A stretch of DNA of 64,000 nucleotides, from contig MNCI01003410.1 of the NCBI GenBank assembly GCA_015680685.1, positions 6,300-70,299 of the forward strand, in the 5' to 3' direction. Every line of letters starts with the position of its first letter. Position 1 is the stretch's first letter. Shown here piece after piece: positions 11,491 to 24,200 of the stretch. Below the pieces are notes generated by a model, which ran no database searches, was not told the origin of the DNA, and was given only the letters and a program-made list of their open reading frames with translations. This DNA is from Gnetum montanum (Eukaryota > Streptophyta > Gnetopsida > Gnetales > Gnetaceae). The translations under genes and the position numbers were made by a program.

Positions 11491-14400
11491 TTAATCCGTT
11501 TCCAGCCTTTCTATATACTTATCATAGTACTTGGCAGCTGTTTCCAAGTCTCCAAGTTCAGTATAACAGTCAGCAATGGCACCAAGGGCCTCAGTATCTC
11601 CCGAGAATTCTTGCTCTCTCTCTGAAATTAATAAAACCGTTGAATGATATTTAATAGCTTCACGGAATTTCTTTTGTCTCTGGCATGATGCACCTGCATG
11701 AACAAGTTACCAGTGGACTTTAACCACATTAAAAAGTGATACTGCAATGAAGCTTTTGTTGTATCAACACAAACAATACAAATTGAACTTTCACCAATTG
11801 AGAACAGGAAAAAAATTAATTAACGAGGATGATGATGTGCTGCAAATTTTACATAGAAATTTTGGATAAATGAAAAGATGAGGGGATGAACAAATCAAAT
11901 TTTAAATTTTAAATTTTAAATATGCAATTTTGAATAATTACCCATCCCTCTTGCTGCCTTCTTTGCTTCTATAGGATCCTGAAGACTTTGTGCAAGATCA
12001 AAACTTTCTTTAAATTTTTCAAATGCTTTCTGTGGATTCTGCAGCCTCAGATATTTTTTCCCTTCCTTCAGATTTGATATCAAGACATCTCTTCTTGTAT
12101 CAAGTGGTGTTTGTGCATCTGCGGATCTACCGACCGGAGCATAACTTAAATTAGGTGCATATGACTCTATCCGAGCTTGTCTTTTCAATGCCTGGTTTAT
12201 AAGCCGTAGCTGATTGTTAAGCTTCTCTAGTTCAACCCTCCTTTGTCTTGCAAGTGATCCTTAAACAATTAAGTAAACTTGTAATGCAAGCTAACAGTTG
12301 TAATTTAACGAAACTGAAACTGAAATTAAAATTTTATTATGTCCATAAATTCTCTTGATCTATATTAGCAGGAATAATTGCTTCTTAAACTATTTTAATG
12401 AAATTGAAATTTAATTAACCGAGAAGCAAAACAGCTGCGGATGTTTCAAAAAAAAAAAAAACAATTAGCAATATAGCAGTAAGCCATTCTAAATAAACAT
12501 ACCAGCATTAAACATTAAAATGTTTTAACATGTGCACTGATTGTTAGAAGGGAGAGGCTTGTACACCAATAATAAAGAATTACATGATAAAAAGTATTGC
12601 CATGCTTTCACTGTGTTGAAATCTCTTTATTAAAGTTTACAAAACTGCAGTCTTCATCACTTCCTTTGTTCCATCAATTAAGGGCATCATTTTAGGGCAG
12701 GTAGGTTATTTGTTGGTAATTTTTATGGCCCGCAATCTACCGGACACCAACCTCAACATTCGATTTATCATGCTTGTTTTAGCACGTGCAATGTTCAACA
12801 TAAGTATTGTAAGCCCACCACTTGGTATAAAAAAAATCTTTATTGAAATTTACAAAACTGTTGTCGTCGTCGTCATTGCCTCTTATCGCATCAGTTAGGG
12901 ATGCCGAATTAGGCTAGATCGGTGATTTCTTGATAACTTTCATTGCCCCCAGTGTACCTGCCACTAAGCTGAATTTATATTTGTATCATTCCACTTACAG
13001 TTGTGTGGACCTGAACCTTGAAACAAATGATTATAAGCCCAATCCTTGAGCTAGTAAGTCAAGATTCACCTAAATTTTCAAACTGTAATTTAGCCTTTGT
13101 ATGATATATAATACTATTTTTAAAAAATAATTAGTGAAAAGACTGTTAGAGCATGGTTGTAAGTTAAGTGTGCAATCATTAATTTCTCAATAATAAACAT
13201 ACTAAGTAGATAAACAAAATGACATGATGGTTCATGAATAAACATGTCAGTTCACTAAGTATAAAGGTCCTGAGCTGAAGCATCCTAGGTATTAATGTGA
13301 ACAAGGATAAAGAAAGAGTGGAAGGAGGAACACCAAAAATCCAAGCTACCCTCCAAAAATCCAAAAGGAGCCATGAGGAAAAGCCAGAAGACACCAGTTC
13401 AAGTTGTGTAAGTTAACCAGTGGAACTTTTCATGGAGTTGTAGGAAGCAATTGTTAGTAAATACTCAAGAGCTGCAAGAATCCCAAAAGTGCCCAACCTC
13501 CAAAAAGAGCCTGAAGCATGGAGGATAAGATTGAAGAAGATACGAAAGATGAACTCATTAGCAGATCACGGAAGAACTCACCAAGACATGAAGACAAGCA
13601 GTCATGAATTGAACTCACGATCTGCAGGAGTGTTAGACTAAGCTTATAAGAAGTCTCAGCATGAAGAGGCTGAGCTGCGGTGATGAAATCGTTTTCAAGT
13701 GACCTAGTCACATGAAAACTAAACATAGGAAAATTCCCAGGTACATCGTGAAGGAAACTATAATCCATGATGATAAAAAACTCTAATTCCACCAAATGGT
13801 GAGTAAAATGTGTTACAGAAGTCCAGATTCGTAAAAATCAAACTAAGTAGTCATGGACTTAAGAACCCATGACATGTATATCATGAACTAGAAGTGAAAT
13901 CTACATCTAGTAGTTAATAAATACAAATTAGAAATACTTCATGAAAAAGTCATTGTTCCTACTAAAAGGATCCTGGAGGTTGCAAGGAGTTTGCGTGAAT
14001 AGCTCATGAACTCTAGACTTGGAAAGCAAAACAGCCTACAAAGATCTAAAATGAAGTAGGAACACTAAATCAGAATAAACTCCAACAAGCACCATACAAA
14101 TGAAAATAAAATGTCTAATTAAAATGATTAATAAAATAAAGATAACGCTGCAGCGTTACAGAGATAAGAAGATAAAAGTGATTTATATGGATTATTCCAA
14201 TTGAATTAAATGCAAAAATCAACCATATTTATTCCAAGTAATGGGAATAACATGATTTCCTCCCTTGTACAACATGTTTCTCCGATTTTTTTGAGGGCAT
14301 TGTTGGTGATGATATCCTGATTGATTACACTTGAAGCATACAAGAGAAATCCAACATTTATTTCCATTGCAGAGAAATAAAAAGCATCTACTAGATCATT

Positions 14401-17400
14401 CATAGTTGCTTCTTTGCATGCCTGCAGCATCTATTCAAGTAACGACTAATCTTGCATGTTCCACTTGAGAGACACCTCAAACCCCAGGATTCTTGTCGCT
14501 CCTCTATTTAACTCTTCTTATTCTGTTCTTGGATTCTACACTCAACCTACATATTCTACAGCTCAGGATGCTAGTTGCTAAAATGTGTCCCACCATGATG
14601 CAAGAGGTTTTGCCTTCTTTCCATTATCACTGCTCCTGCACAATGCAAATAAAAGGCAATTGAATTATGAGAAGCAGCCTCTAGATGCCTAGCAGCCTTA
14701 CTCACAAAGCTTACAACCCAACATGGATGCCCTCACTTGCTTTCCGTTGACCCTTACATCAGTTAACAAACAATCCATTGACACTAAACTAACCCTACTG
14801 CAAACTTTTCTAAAACCTGGCACCCTCCAAGATGGCCAAGATTATGTGTCCTTTGGTAATAATGCTTATTCTAAGCACCCTTGTTTGTATTTGCATCTGT
14901 ATGTTAAAATTGTGTATTTCAAATAATTTCTTAAATTTATGTCCTTTCAAGTTACATCTTCTACTTACGGAGTCCTTTCTTGTGTCTTTACAAATATGGT
15001 TTATTTCATCTTAGTTGCAATTTCTTTAAATTATTTATGTTTATACATCTTATGTGACAAAATAACTAATTTAGCTATATATTTATGATATATATCTATT
15101 ATTTGGCCAAGATAATTTTTTATATTTCTTAAATTAAAAAATTTCAAATTGATTTACTAAGAATTAAGTTTCTAAGGCCAAAGTCCAGGTGACAAAGTAG
15201 TTAGACTCTTACAAATCATAATTTCTGTGAAAAAGTTCACCTCTTATCCCAACATTATGATGATAATTATTTAGTTAGTTCAACCAAAGAAAAAAAAAAC
15301 ATGACCAAGAGAACTTTCTCTCACTATTACAATGATAAAATTATTTTACTGTGACAGAAGGACTCTCTTGGACAAGGCTGATAATTGGTCTCTCAGCCAA
15401 AAATAATTTCAAAAATAGGAAAAATTTTAGCCAGTTTACAATTAAAAAAAAACTACTACAGTAATTTTAATGTAAGAAGAAGCATTATATTAAAACTACC
15501 CAATTAGTTAATACTCTAGCTATTAAACCTTTTTTTAGCATTAAGTTGTGAAAATTTGCCATCGATGCTTTGACAGTAAAAGAAATTACATTAAAACAAG
15601 ATAGTGTATTTCTGTCATGGGTTTACCTCCAACAATCGCTCCTATTAATGCTATACCGAATAGCAGAGGCATGTTCAAGATAGGTGTGGGTGAGTCTGGG
15701 CATGTGTCTGCCAAGGCAGCATGAGGAAATAGAAAACCAGACACTGGTATAGCAATTGCTTTGAATACTTTTCTTGAAATAACAAGAGGTGACATTTTCT
15801 ACAGAGAACAGGCAGTAAAGAACTATTAGCAAATAGGCCATGCAATTTGTGAACATGCTAGCAAAGTCCTCAAGTTGTATTAAAAGAGAGAAAAGAAAGA
15901 ACCAGAGACAACGCATTAAACTAGCAATTAAAGGTTGACTCAGAAGCACCTTGCTATGACAATATTCATCAAACCAACAATTTTATACTATATCCAACTT
16001 CAATGGCATGCAAAGTATTTAAAAGCTAACAATTGTACGTATTTAGCATTACAACAAATACAAAATAACTATAATTTTCCATGATTATGCCTAGCATTGT
16101 GGATTTAATCTGAGAAGAAACAGCAGGAAACTGGGATACAAGGATAATCAATTAAATAAATAACTGACATCAAATAATGAAACAAGAAATGTGACATTCT
16201 GCAGTTTATTATAACTTATTAAAACATGAATCTGCATTATAATATTAACAAACACAACAACTGAATTTTAATGCTAAAACATGGATTAAGCCTACTACCC
16301 AAAAATACAAGAGCCATGTTCATTCTATTTTGTCAATATTTTATTTTCTGATGTTTGACTTTGTTATTAATATATTGTATAGATTTAAAGATCATTTTAG
16401 TTTCAGAATTAAATCTAGGATGATGTGTTCCACGGTGAGCACAATTGGAGTGTACTTAAGCAAACTAGCTTAGCTACATATTAAGCATGTATATCTATAA
16501 TTGGCTTAAAGTGTCTTATTTGTAGCTTGAAAGGAGTCCTCTGGTGTCTGCTAAATTTCCAGGCCATCATGTTCCTGAGAAAAATTTGCAAGCAAAAAAT
16601 AAATCAGGTTTCACTGACTCTTCAGTCCTTATTAACATGAAAGTTTTCCTTGAAGCATCTCTGAATGTAAGACAAATGAATGAATCCACTTGACGTTGCA
16701 AACATCTCACAACTGCCATGGCTGAAATATTTGGATAGCTTATTTAATCACAAATTACATTCAAACTATTTACCTAAGTGTGTTTCCTGTCTTTGAAATT
16801 ATGGTATGATTTTTGAGTTTCACGTGAGCACAGGGTGAAGTTTGGGATAGGGATAGGGATAGGGCTGGATAACCCCATGTTTGGATTTTATTTTTACAAA
16901 AGAAATGATAAACTTAAGTGTGACATTACAGGAAAATCAGCCACCGGATATTGGCCTCCCAGGAAAATTAAACTCTAAAAGTTCAACATGTCAGAAATAC
17001 AGAGGTTGAATAACCTAATTTTGCCCTACCATAGAACTTGGGCAAAAGGGAGCTCAGTTTAGTTAGTTATGGTGTTATTTAACTGGATAAAAGAGATAAG
17101 AGCATGTTTTTTTCTTCATCGGGATGGATGTTTCATGTATTTTAAATTAAATCAGTTTGTTATGCAACACAACCAATTTATCTGGTTTCTCATCAGTTTG
17201 TTAGGCCATTATATTGAGAAAAAATTTGAATTTGTTAAATTGCATAGTTTTTTTTTTTTTTTTTTGCCCAATAGATCTCTTAGCTTTCTTTTTTACTTTG
17301 GTTTCTTTTTGTGCATGGTAATAAATTCAGTTTCAAATCCAATAATACGGATTTCCTAATGCTGCTTAACTATTGTGGCATGAGCATACTTGATTGTGTC

Positions 17401-18194
17401 TGTCATAACAGAATAAAGGTCCGCATGGTTTCCTACAAAGTAAGCTATAGTAACTGAACCAAGTAGTTTATATTTATGTCTACTTAATTGTTTATTATTT
17501 GTATTGATTTTATTTCATTTTATTGTATTCCCACTTTTCTATGTAAGCTTTAAAGGCTTTCCTGATTCTCCTCCTGTACAATGCAAGCATTACACAAAGC
17601 AGTCATTAAACAGTTGGTTATTTTCCCTTGTGTATGAATGTTGCTTACCAATTCATGCTTGCTAGGATCGTAAAAGTAGTAACGAGACAGTGACGGTGTT
17701 TTATTTGGAATTGATTAGTGCCAACTGAGATTCTAAAGAACATCGACATTCTTAGGAAATGCAAACAAGAATGAACTCATCTATCTCCAAAAAATACAGT
17801 ATCCAAAAAAATAAGTTCATCGCTTCCTGCATCTATTCTCATTTCATTTGGATGGCCGCCTGCCTATATATCAATTTCATATATTAACACCATTACATCC
17901 ACAATTTCGCAACAAAGATTCTTTGTACAGTTAGCGACATTCGGGAGGTTAGCATAAATCAATTTAAATTTTCAAGTTTTAAACAAAACACGACTGGCAG
18001 CATTGCCAAAATTGTACCTGTTCTGTATCTGTTCGATAGCGGCATAAATTCGTGGACGTAGCTACGTGCCTGTTCCACCTTGACCTATGGGCTGCATTAC
18101 TGGATTTCTGAGGAGGGCAGCTACAGAGCTCGATTTCTGAACTTAAGGCGAGTAACGGAAACGTTGCACGTACAGATGAAACAAAACCCATCAT
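11491..18194 (-). CDS. FLU: FLU homologue, chloroplast TPR regulator of tetrapyrrole synthesis (4 exons)
   Basis: FLU is a chloroplast membrane protein that restrains 5-aminolevulinate formation, by binding glutamyl-tRNA reductase, so protochlorophyllide does not build up in the dark. Exons on the minus strand: 18194-18018, 15798-15627, 12259-11942, 11693-11491, all with GT/AG borders and matching phases (0, 1, 1), giving 289 residues. Arabidopsis FLU is, from memory, slightly longer (about 316). Residues 1-59 form a Ser/Arg-rich transit-peptide-like N-terminus. About 100-117 is a membrane segment (LLFGIALIGAIVGG). 118-150 is a charged helix that includes LARQRR and then ESYAPNLSYAPVG, a FLU signature. 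About 175-289 is the TPR domain, with GAIADCYTELGDL near the end. The start is fixed by an in-frame stop a few codons upstream of the Met-Met. No stops or frameshifts. A minus-strand AATAAA-like signal lies near 11221. An extra small exon inside intron 1 cannot be excluded. Confidence 0.93.
11694..11941 (-). other. FLU: FLU intron 3 (248 bp)
   Basis: Donor ATGG then GTAATT (11942/11941) and acceptor TGCAG (11694) split a glycine codon in the TPR region. It contains a short TTTAAATT-rich run and no other feature. Confidence 0.9.
12260..15626 (-). other. FLU: FLU intron 2 (3367 bp)
   Basis: Bounded by donor GGAG then GTAAAC (15627/15626) and acceptor TTAAG (12260). It holds an imperfect tandem duplication (12620-13000) and otherwise AT-rich DNA. 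Open frames at 13179-13394, 13454-13795 and 14206-14430 (minus) match nothing that I know and lack supporting borders. The block from about 13190 to 14650 is less AT-rich than the rest and could be an old insertion, but I find no terminal repeats. Confidence 0.85.
12620..13000. repeat. Imperfect tandem duplication, about 210 bp unit
   Basis: Two units begin near 12625 and 12836 with CTTTATT(A/G)AA(G/A)TTTACAAAACTG. Both then contain variants of CATCA(A/G)TTA(A/G)GG, GGTTATTTGTTGGTAA / GGTGATTTCTTGATAA and a Pu-CCTGCCAC/CTACCGGACAC segment. Divergence is high, so the duplication is old. It lies wholly within FLU intron 2. Confidence 0.55.
15799..18017 (-). other. FLU: FLU intron 1 (2219 bp)
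   Basis: Donor AACAG then GTACAA (18018/18017), acceptor TTCTCTGTAG (15799). Contents are AT-rich. A (GATAGG)n run of three to four units lies near 16845-16865, and a run of about 20 T at 17250-17270. No transposon ends or coding segment supportable. The 17069-17359 plus-strand open frame crosses the T-run and is not a gene. Confidence 0.85.
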
Positions 18195-18400
18195 GCGGGA
18201 TTTTCTTTATCATGCATCAGTGATGAAAAATCAGGAATAAGGGGGCATTGCAGACCTTGGAATTCGATCTATTGTTGAAAGAAAACCAATGCAGCAGCCT
18301 GGAATTGAAGGCCCGTGTTTTTGACGCTGCAAACGGGTTTCGATGACCTCACGGAATGATAGCATTTAATTGGGAAGTCCGGAAACCGGACTTTTTTTTT
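18195..18400 (-). promoter_or_regulatory. FLU 5' flank / likely 5' UTR and promoter-proximal DNA
   Basis: Directly upstream of the FLU start. In-frame stops occur just before the start codon. The composition is balanced up to about 18360. An 8-bp perfect inverted repeat (AAGTCCGG, 3-nt loop AAA, CCGGACTT, 18375-18393) is followed by a run of T. I see no clear TATA box, so the promoter position is an inference from location alone. Confidence 0.4.
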
Positions 18401-19969
18401 AACGGAAAACTCAAACAACAAGACATGCATTAATAAACGAGGACCGTTACAATATTGGCCATGGGTCCTAACCACAGTAGTGGCGGCCATGCAAAATTGG
18501 ACTGTGCATCCTTAGCAAAAGTTTTGCATTTGACGGCAATTTTAGCTTTGGTGGTTGGCTCACATGCTTTGCATTTAGAGGAATTGGTTGAAATCCCAGT
18601 ATCAGCATCCCCAAATTATACTCTTGAAAATGCTCTTAAACAATATTAAAAAATAAAAATAGCAAAGATGGACCAAATTAGGAATACATGTTTATGGAAA
18701 AATACTTAAAAGCTAACTATAACACCCTTATTAATTATCTATAAAATCTTACAAATAATTAATGGAGATGCTACGAAACCTTGAGGATCTAGATTTAACC
18801 TTGATTTACTAATTTAAAAGGAAGTTGTAAAATAGATAAAAATTACTAATTAGAAGCTTAGATATAGTAGAGTAATAATTTCATGTTGCTCGTATACATA
18901 ATTAAATAAAATTTATTTAAAGAAAAACAAAGATTTATGTAATTACAAAAATGTAGATGTCAAAAAATTCCACTAGTTGCATCATAAAATAGTACATAAA
19001 ATAACGATCCCAACAACACTTATTTCACCTCAATCAAACATTTAGAAATAAATATACTCACATTTAAAGCTTAATAATTTAAATAATAAAATTAAAAATA
19101 ATAATTAAATAAAATAAGCATTCATATAAGCAATCATATTTCTACTTGTTTAATCTGAAAAATAACTCATCCATGAGATTTGACATGGTTTTACAATCAA
19201 CTACTAACTTGATGCTAACCCTCCTTTCGTATCCAAGCTTGAGACTGACATTGACAAAGTTACACTACTAAGCATTGTGAAATATTATTGGTTTAAATAC
19301 AAAGGGATTGTCCACTTTGTTATTTCTAGTCTATGGGATGTTATTCCTTACTCTTGCTATTTGTATATATGACAAGTTGTCTTACAAATCACATTCTTTC
19401 ATTTAAAGTTGTTATGAAACTAATGATTGTATTAAGTATTATAGTTTCAAGTTTAACCCTCCCTTTAAGCATTAGTTTTGTAACTTTATTTTTTAATTAG
19501 TATAGAAATCAATGAGTGCACAATAGGATAGATGTTTACAAGTATACAAATATCCTCGTGATGACAATTTATGAACAATTACATACACATGTATAACGAA
19601 CTTCACTTCACTCACTAATTTATATATAAGGAAAAAAATGAAAAAGAAATAGAATACTACATGGAATAGGAAAATGACTTATTTATTACTAATTATCTTT
19701 TGAACATCATATATCATGGAGTTCCCATTAAGAGACCATTAAGGAAAATCAAGTTCAACTACACGAGAACTACAAAGGGGAATAATTGGTTGTTATTGTA
19801 GAAAGAGAGGCTTATCTTTGTTAGCAATATCTTCAATCTTCATTAGTGAGTTCAATTTTGACAATGGAATAGGATTATTTTGCAAGTCATTAAGTACCTC
19901 TATAATCGTAAAATCTTGATGTACATTAACTGTTAGCATTTGAGGGGGGATGGTGTTGAAACCTGAAAT
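18401..19969. other. AT-rich intergenic DNA, nothing recognised
   Basis: No domain, LTR end or TIR that I can support. Open frames at 18455-18649 (plus), 18269-18490 (minus, reaching into the FLU flank) and 19793-19993 (minus) have no recognisable features. The right end runs into the SINE tail and the left target duplication of element A. Confidence 0.5.
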
Positions 19970-20016
19970 AAGCAAAACATAGATACACCCCAAGATTTAT
20001 AGAAGTGCTACCCAGT
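19970..20016 (-). repeat. 3' tail of SINE copy 1, cut by element A
   Basis: Read on the minus strand from 20016 downward, this continues the SINE whose head is at 31027-30962. Once element A and one target copy are removed, the joined sequence has a body with GGGTAGCACTTCTATAAATC and then GGGGTGTATC. The second copy (58604-58490) aligns with it: GGGCAATGCTCTACAAGC, then GTGTTTATC. The exact 3' end is not defined. Confidence 0.5.
20012..20016. repeat. Left target-site duplication of element A (CCAGT)
   Basis: CCAGT directly before the 5' LTR; the partner after the 3' LTR is CTAGT (30962-30966). One C/T transition separates them, as expected of an old insertion. Confidence 0.85.
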
Positions 20017-20842
20017 TGATGAACCACGATATCGGGGCCGCGATATTAGGTCCACGATATCGGAGCTCACCAAGTGATATCGGGCATCTGATGTTGAGAC
20101 CTACCTCATCGCCTATAAATAAGAGGCAGGCACGCTTGGTTTGCATAATTAGTCTTAGTCCCTTACCTGAACTCTTGTAGTTTTCCTTCCTCAAAGTTAG
20201 AATTATTTTTGAGTGCCTGCAGTAGGAGTCATAAAGTGAACAGATCTTTATTCGAGCATTGTGTACCTGAGCATACCTTGTGACCAAAAATAAAGAAAAA
20301 CTTTGTGATAAACCTTGCAGCATTCAGAATAGCTTATTTAATGTTATTTACAGTTATTTAATGATTTTCTTAGTTAATTAATGTTCTCTCTCTTACTTTG
20401 TTAACTCTCCCAAGTAAGCACACTTAGTATGACCACTTCAAGCATGCGTGGAACACTTGGTAACCTAGTAATGATTAGCGTTTGGTAATCCCAGTAGTAT
20501 TGCACTGGTTCAGTATGTGTATAGCAAGTGGGAACAAATGCTAGTGTTAGGACTAGTTAGAGCATAGTTGATTAGTTAAATTAAATTAGTTACTTAATTA
20601 GTTCACTTCTCCCTTTGTAGCACCAGGACATAAAACATCAGAAAAATATATAAAAATCATATACCTCAAGTTTACTTAACCATAGAATCATGCTATACAA
20701 GTAAGCCTAGGAAGATAACGATTAACTAACCTGTCTGGGTTCTGTGAAAGCGCATAAGCACTTAGTCCTTGGAATTTGACTGGATCATACATGTATGCTT
20801 GTATTTGTATGGTTGAGCATAGGGATACTTCACCACTCATCA
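20017..20842 (+). repeat. 5' LTR of element A
   Basis: 826 bp, TGATGAACC to ACTCATCA. GATATC palindromes cluster in the first 90 bp, TATAAATA is at 20114-20121, and a poly(A)-type AATAAAG is near 20288. Followed at once by the primer binding site. Confidence 0.95.
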
Positions 20843-20862
20843 TTAGCACCATTGTTGGGGAC
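20843..20862 (+). promoter_or_regulatory. Primer binding site, decayed tRNA-Asp type
   Basis: Directly after the LTR. It matches the standard tRNA-Asp primer site TTGGCGCCGTTGCCGGGGAC at 15 of 20 positions. All five differences are G to A or C to T, as expected from deamination of methylated DNA. The tRNA 3' end would prime minus-strand synthesis here. Confidence 0.85.
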
Positions 20863-20980
20863 TTTGTTGTTTGTGTGCTAGCTAGAACTTAGGAAATCTT
20901 CCTATCATTGGAACAAACCCTTAGGGTTGGTTATCTTACATTTATTGAAATGAAAAGTATTGCACACTGAATAGACAATT

Positions 20981-23370
20981 ATGTGTCCTTCTTCATATGA
21001 GAGTGTTTCATCGCCTAGGTCCAATACAGGGAATAATCGGAGGTGTAGTACACATGATAATCCGCCAGTCCCCCAATAGTTTCATGTGGTATATGTTCAT
21101 CCCGATGAGTATATACCAAACTTTACCTTTATCTTCCACCAAGATGAACAACTATGTTGGCGTGATTTAGAAGGTAACATAGTGTTACCTCCTGATTACT
21201 CAGTCCCGGGCATGCTTCTTCATGCTCTCACATGAATTGGTATGCAACACTTACAGGCAAAGTGTGTTGTGCATGATCACAACTCAAGAGAGTATCGACC
21301 CACGGAGGCACAACGTCAAAGGGATCTACAACAGGAGAGACATTATGAATCCATGAAGGGGAAGTTGTCTCAAAATGTCTTGTGTGTCATAGGTGAAAAT
21401 GAGGGTGGTGAACCTGCCTCAAGAGGTCTCCCACACAACGATGTTCCTCTCGTTGACTTCGTTCAAGGGGTGGTGTATTAGAATCTTCACTCAACTATCC
21501 ATAATCCAAATTCTGGTACCAATAGACACAAAGGGTCTAAAAAAGGAACACGAACACATGACGAAGATGGACATTCTAATTGTAACAGCAATTGAGGTTG
21601 CAACCACCAAAGAGAAGGAAGCAGGCACCATCATGGTGACAGTCCTCCTTCTTCTTCACCTTCATCATCTCCTTCACCCTCTCCTTTAGGATCTGGACGT
21701 AGTCACAAAGGAAAAGACCCTAAGAATAATGGTAAGCGAAACAGGAATCATAAACAAAGTAGCAAGAAAAGGGGACGAGGGCATTCTAGAGAAACTCATT
21801 ATGAAAGGAGGGATAGTAGGAAACAACATAGGCATCATAGACACCATAGACGATACGATGACGATGAACCCCTACTCGCTACTCGAAGGCTGTTAGAATC
21901 CCAACAAGGCACTAAAAATACAACAAGATCAAAAGATTAGACATGAACAATATTCCACAATTTGAAGGGGGATACAATGCTGATCCTCAAAATCATTTGT
22001 AAGCATTTCATGATGCATGTGCCTTGCAAAACATAGAAAATGAGTGGCAAAAAATCAAGTTATTTTCACAGACACTGATCAAGGAAGTGGAAAGCTGGTA
22101 CTGGTCCTTAGAACTAGAGTCCATTCGCCAATGGAGTACCATGTTAGAACTGTTCAATGATAAGTATCAAACGTACTCTTGAGTGTCCTACTTGCAAAAG
22201 CAAATCCAAGGATGGAAACAAGGAGGACATGAACCCTTGGATGCTGCCATGGGTTGATATTATGCATTATTACATTGTTGCCCAGGCCATGGTTACTCGC
22301 AAAGGGAACAACTACGCCATCTCGTAGATGGGCTTAGGCACAAAACGCGAAGAGCCCTTGGAACTTATGCCCAAGGAAGGCTATCTGAGCTTAGGGCCCA
22401 TCAAGTACAAAGATTGTTGGAGCAAGTTGCTAAAGAAGAAGGTGAGTTAAGGAAAAGAGAGAGTGCAAAAGAATATAACAGAGATCCTTCCCTCCAAAAG
22501 AAGGAAGTTAAATTTTGTAAGGATGAAGAAGAGTCACCACTTGAAGAGATGGTGAATAGGAAAACCTTGCCCATTCAAAAACTTGCATTAGAAGTATTGG
22601 CAAAGGTGGACCAAATGTGGGACTCCCTAGATAATAGATTTCAAAATGTTCTCAAAATAGTAGAGGAGTCTAGGGAACCAGGTAGTGATCAAGAAAGGAG
22701 GAAAAAGAAAGAAACTGAATATGCATGGAACAAAGGTAAGGGCAAAGTTGTCATCATTGAAGAGGTTATGGATTTGAATACAAACAATGATGGTGAATGT
22801 GAGATATGCCAATATGACCATCCTAAGGGATGTTGTCCTATAATCTCACATCTATAAGAGTTTGGGGTGTATGCACTCAACCCACGATTAAATAAAAGGA
22901 AAACATCTCGAAGGTTACCTTATCCCCAAGGTAATCCAAGACAGTTCCACCAACCCTTGACATATTATCCAAGTCAAACTCCACCACAACCACATGAGTA
23001 GTACCAACAGTGGTAGCACCCACAATCATGGGGAATGCCACCACCATGTCAACAATACCCTTACCGTCAACCTGACCCGTATGGATACTACGTGCAGCAA
23101 CCAATCTCTCCATGTAACTCTACTGGTCACGTCACCCCCAACCTCACTACCAAGCCCATAAGTATTATAGAACTCCTTCTCCTAAGGGTGATGTTTCATG
23201 AATGTACTATCCTTCTCATTTGGCTGCATCTCTTCCACCCTTAACTCCATTACCACCTACTCTAGCCATGTAAGGTGAGCTCCCTGCCCAACCACAGCAA
23301 TGTAATGCTACAAGGGCTGTTAATCCTCACCCTACTATTGGTTCAAACAACCATGTAAAAAATAGACCTT
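20981..23370 (+). pseudogene. gag of element A (broken)
   Basis: The capsid-type structural protein that would form the particle. The likely start is ATG at 20981 (MCPSSYESVSS), matched by the gag starts of B1 (50940) and B2 (48594). An Arg/His-rich, low-complexity stretch (21700-21880) follows. Then, after a frameshift, comes the core gag domain from about 21943 (QNHL.AFHDACALQNIE, LELFNDKYQTYS, RQLRHLVDGLR-type segment). A compact CCHC-like zinc knuckle lies near 22798-22833 (CEICQYDHPKGC, spaced CX2CX3HX3C), then a Pro/Gln/Tyr-rich tail (22910-23150). Stops interrupt it at several points, including 21479, 22183, 22257 and 22855, and at least one frameshift lies near 21930. Confidence 0.85.
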
Positions 23371-23399
23371 TCTTTAGGATCGACAGTCCAACCAAGTCC

Positions 23400-24200
23400 T
23401 TGCAGTCACAAGTAGCTAGCTCTCCAAAGGCCTTACCATCATTCGAAACTTTGGAACTCCCTTCAAACCAAAGGCCACATGCAATGCACACGATCATGTT
23501 GACGCATGTCATTACCGATTGGATTAAGGCTAGCCATATTCCTAGGAAATTCTTTGATCCTGGGAGTCCTCTTATATATTTACAAATCGCTAGGAATGAA
23601 CCTTGCAAAGCTCTTTTGGATTCAGGTTCTGGTGTCAACTTAATCTCTCAAGAAATGTATAAAGCCTGGAACCTACCTCCACTGAAAAAGAGTAACATAC
23701 ATTTAGAGCTGGCCAACTATGCCATCACTATTCCATTAGGACTAGTGGAGGACATCATCACGACTATTTGTGAATGGTCGTATCCAGCCAACTTCCTAGT
23801 GATTCAAGTCAACAATTGTAAGGGGGACTTCCCAATCATAATGGGAAGAGCATGGCTAAGCACAATTGATGCATGCCTAGGAACACGTGATTTTTCTCTA
23901 GAGATATCAAAGGAAAATATGCTTAGAAAGATCGAGAAGGAGAAATTTCTATGCATTGCATATAGTGACACAAGGTGTAATTGTGTGCAGAAGTCCTGGT
24001 TCGTACAACGTTTAACATTGCCTACATGCAACCAGTGTGCACAAGTAACTAACATACAAAGATGCTTGTATGCAGTAGCCACAAGACAGGGAGGCACCCA
24101 GTGGCTAACAACTAACCAAGAGAACAATTCAACTATATGCATGGAACCAACTAAGGGTTTGACTTGCACTTACATCGATAGCATAGACACATTAGAGTAA
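23400..24200 (+). pseudogene. Retropepsin-type aspartic protease region of element A pol
   Basis: 266 open codons. The active-site motif ALLDSGSGVNLIS has its catalytic Asp at 23619-23621, and the downstream PIIMGRAWLS has the Gly-Arg pair typical of the second flap-side motif. The spacing and the intervening LANYAITIPLGLVEDI segment resemble the Athila/Tat protease type. It would cut the Gag-Pol polyprotein. The domain itself is open. It ends in a stop (24198-24200) before RT, and the frame relation to gag is broken. The C-terminal 80 residues are a linker that gag-only elements B1 and B2 partly retain. Confidence 0.85.

Noticed and set aside
13454-14430. Minus-strand frames in FLU intron 2 as extra exons or a nested gene
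   Set aside because: No recognisable domain or paired splice borders, and the FLU exon phases join without them.
16845-16865. Interstitial telomere repeat
   Set aside because: The unit is GATAGG, only three to four copies; not the plant TTTAGGG repeat.
18455-18649. 64-codon plus-strand frame near the FLU start
   Set aside because: No domain, no exon borders, AT-rich right half; likely chance. The minus-strand frame 18269-18490 was rejected as a FLU first exon because its frame does not reach the start and an in-frame stop precedes the FLU Met.
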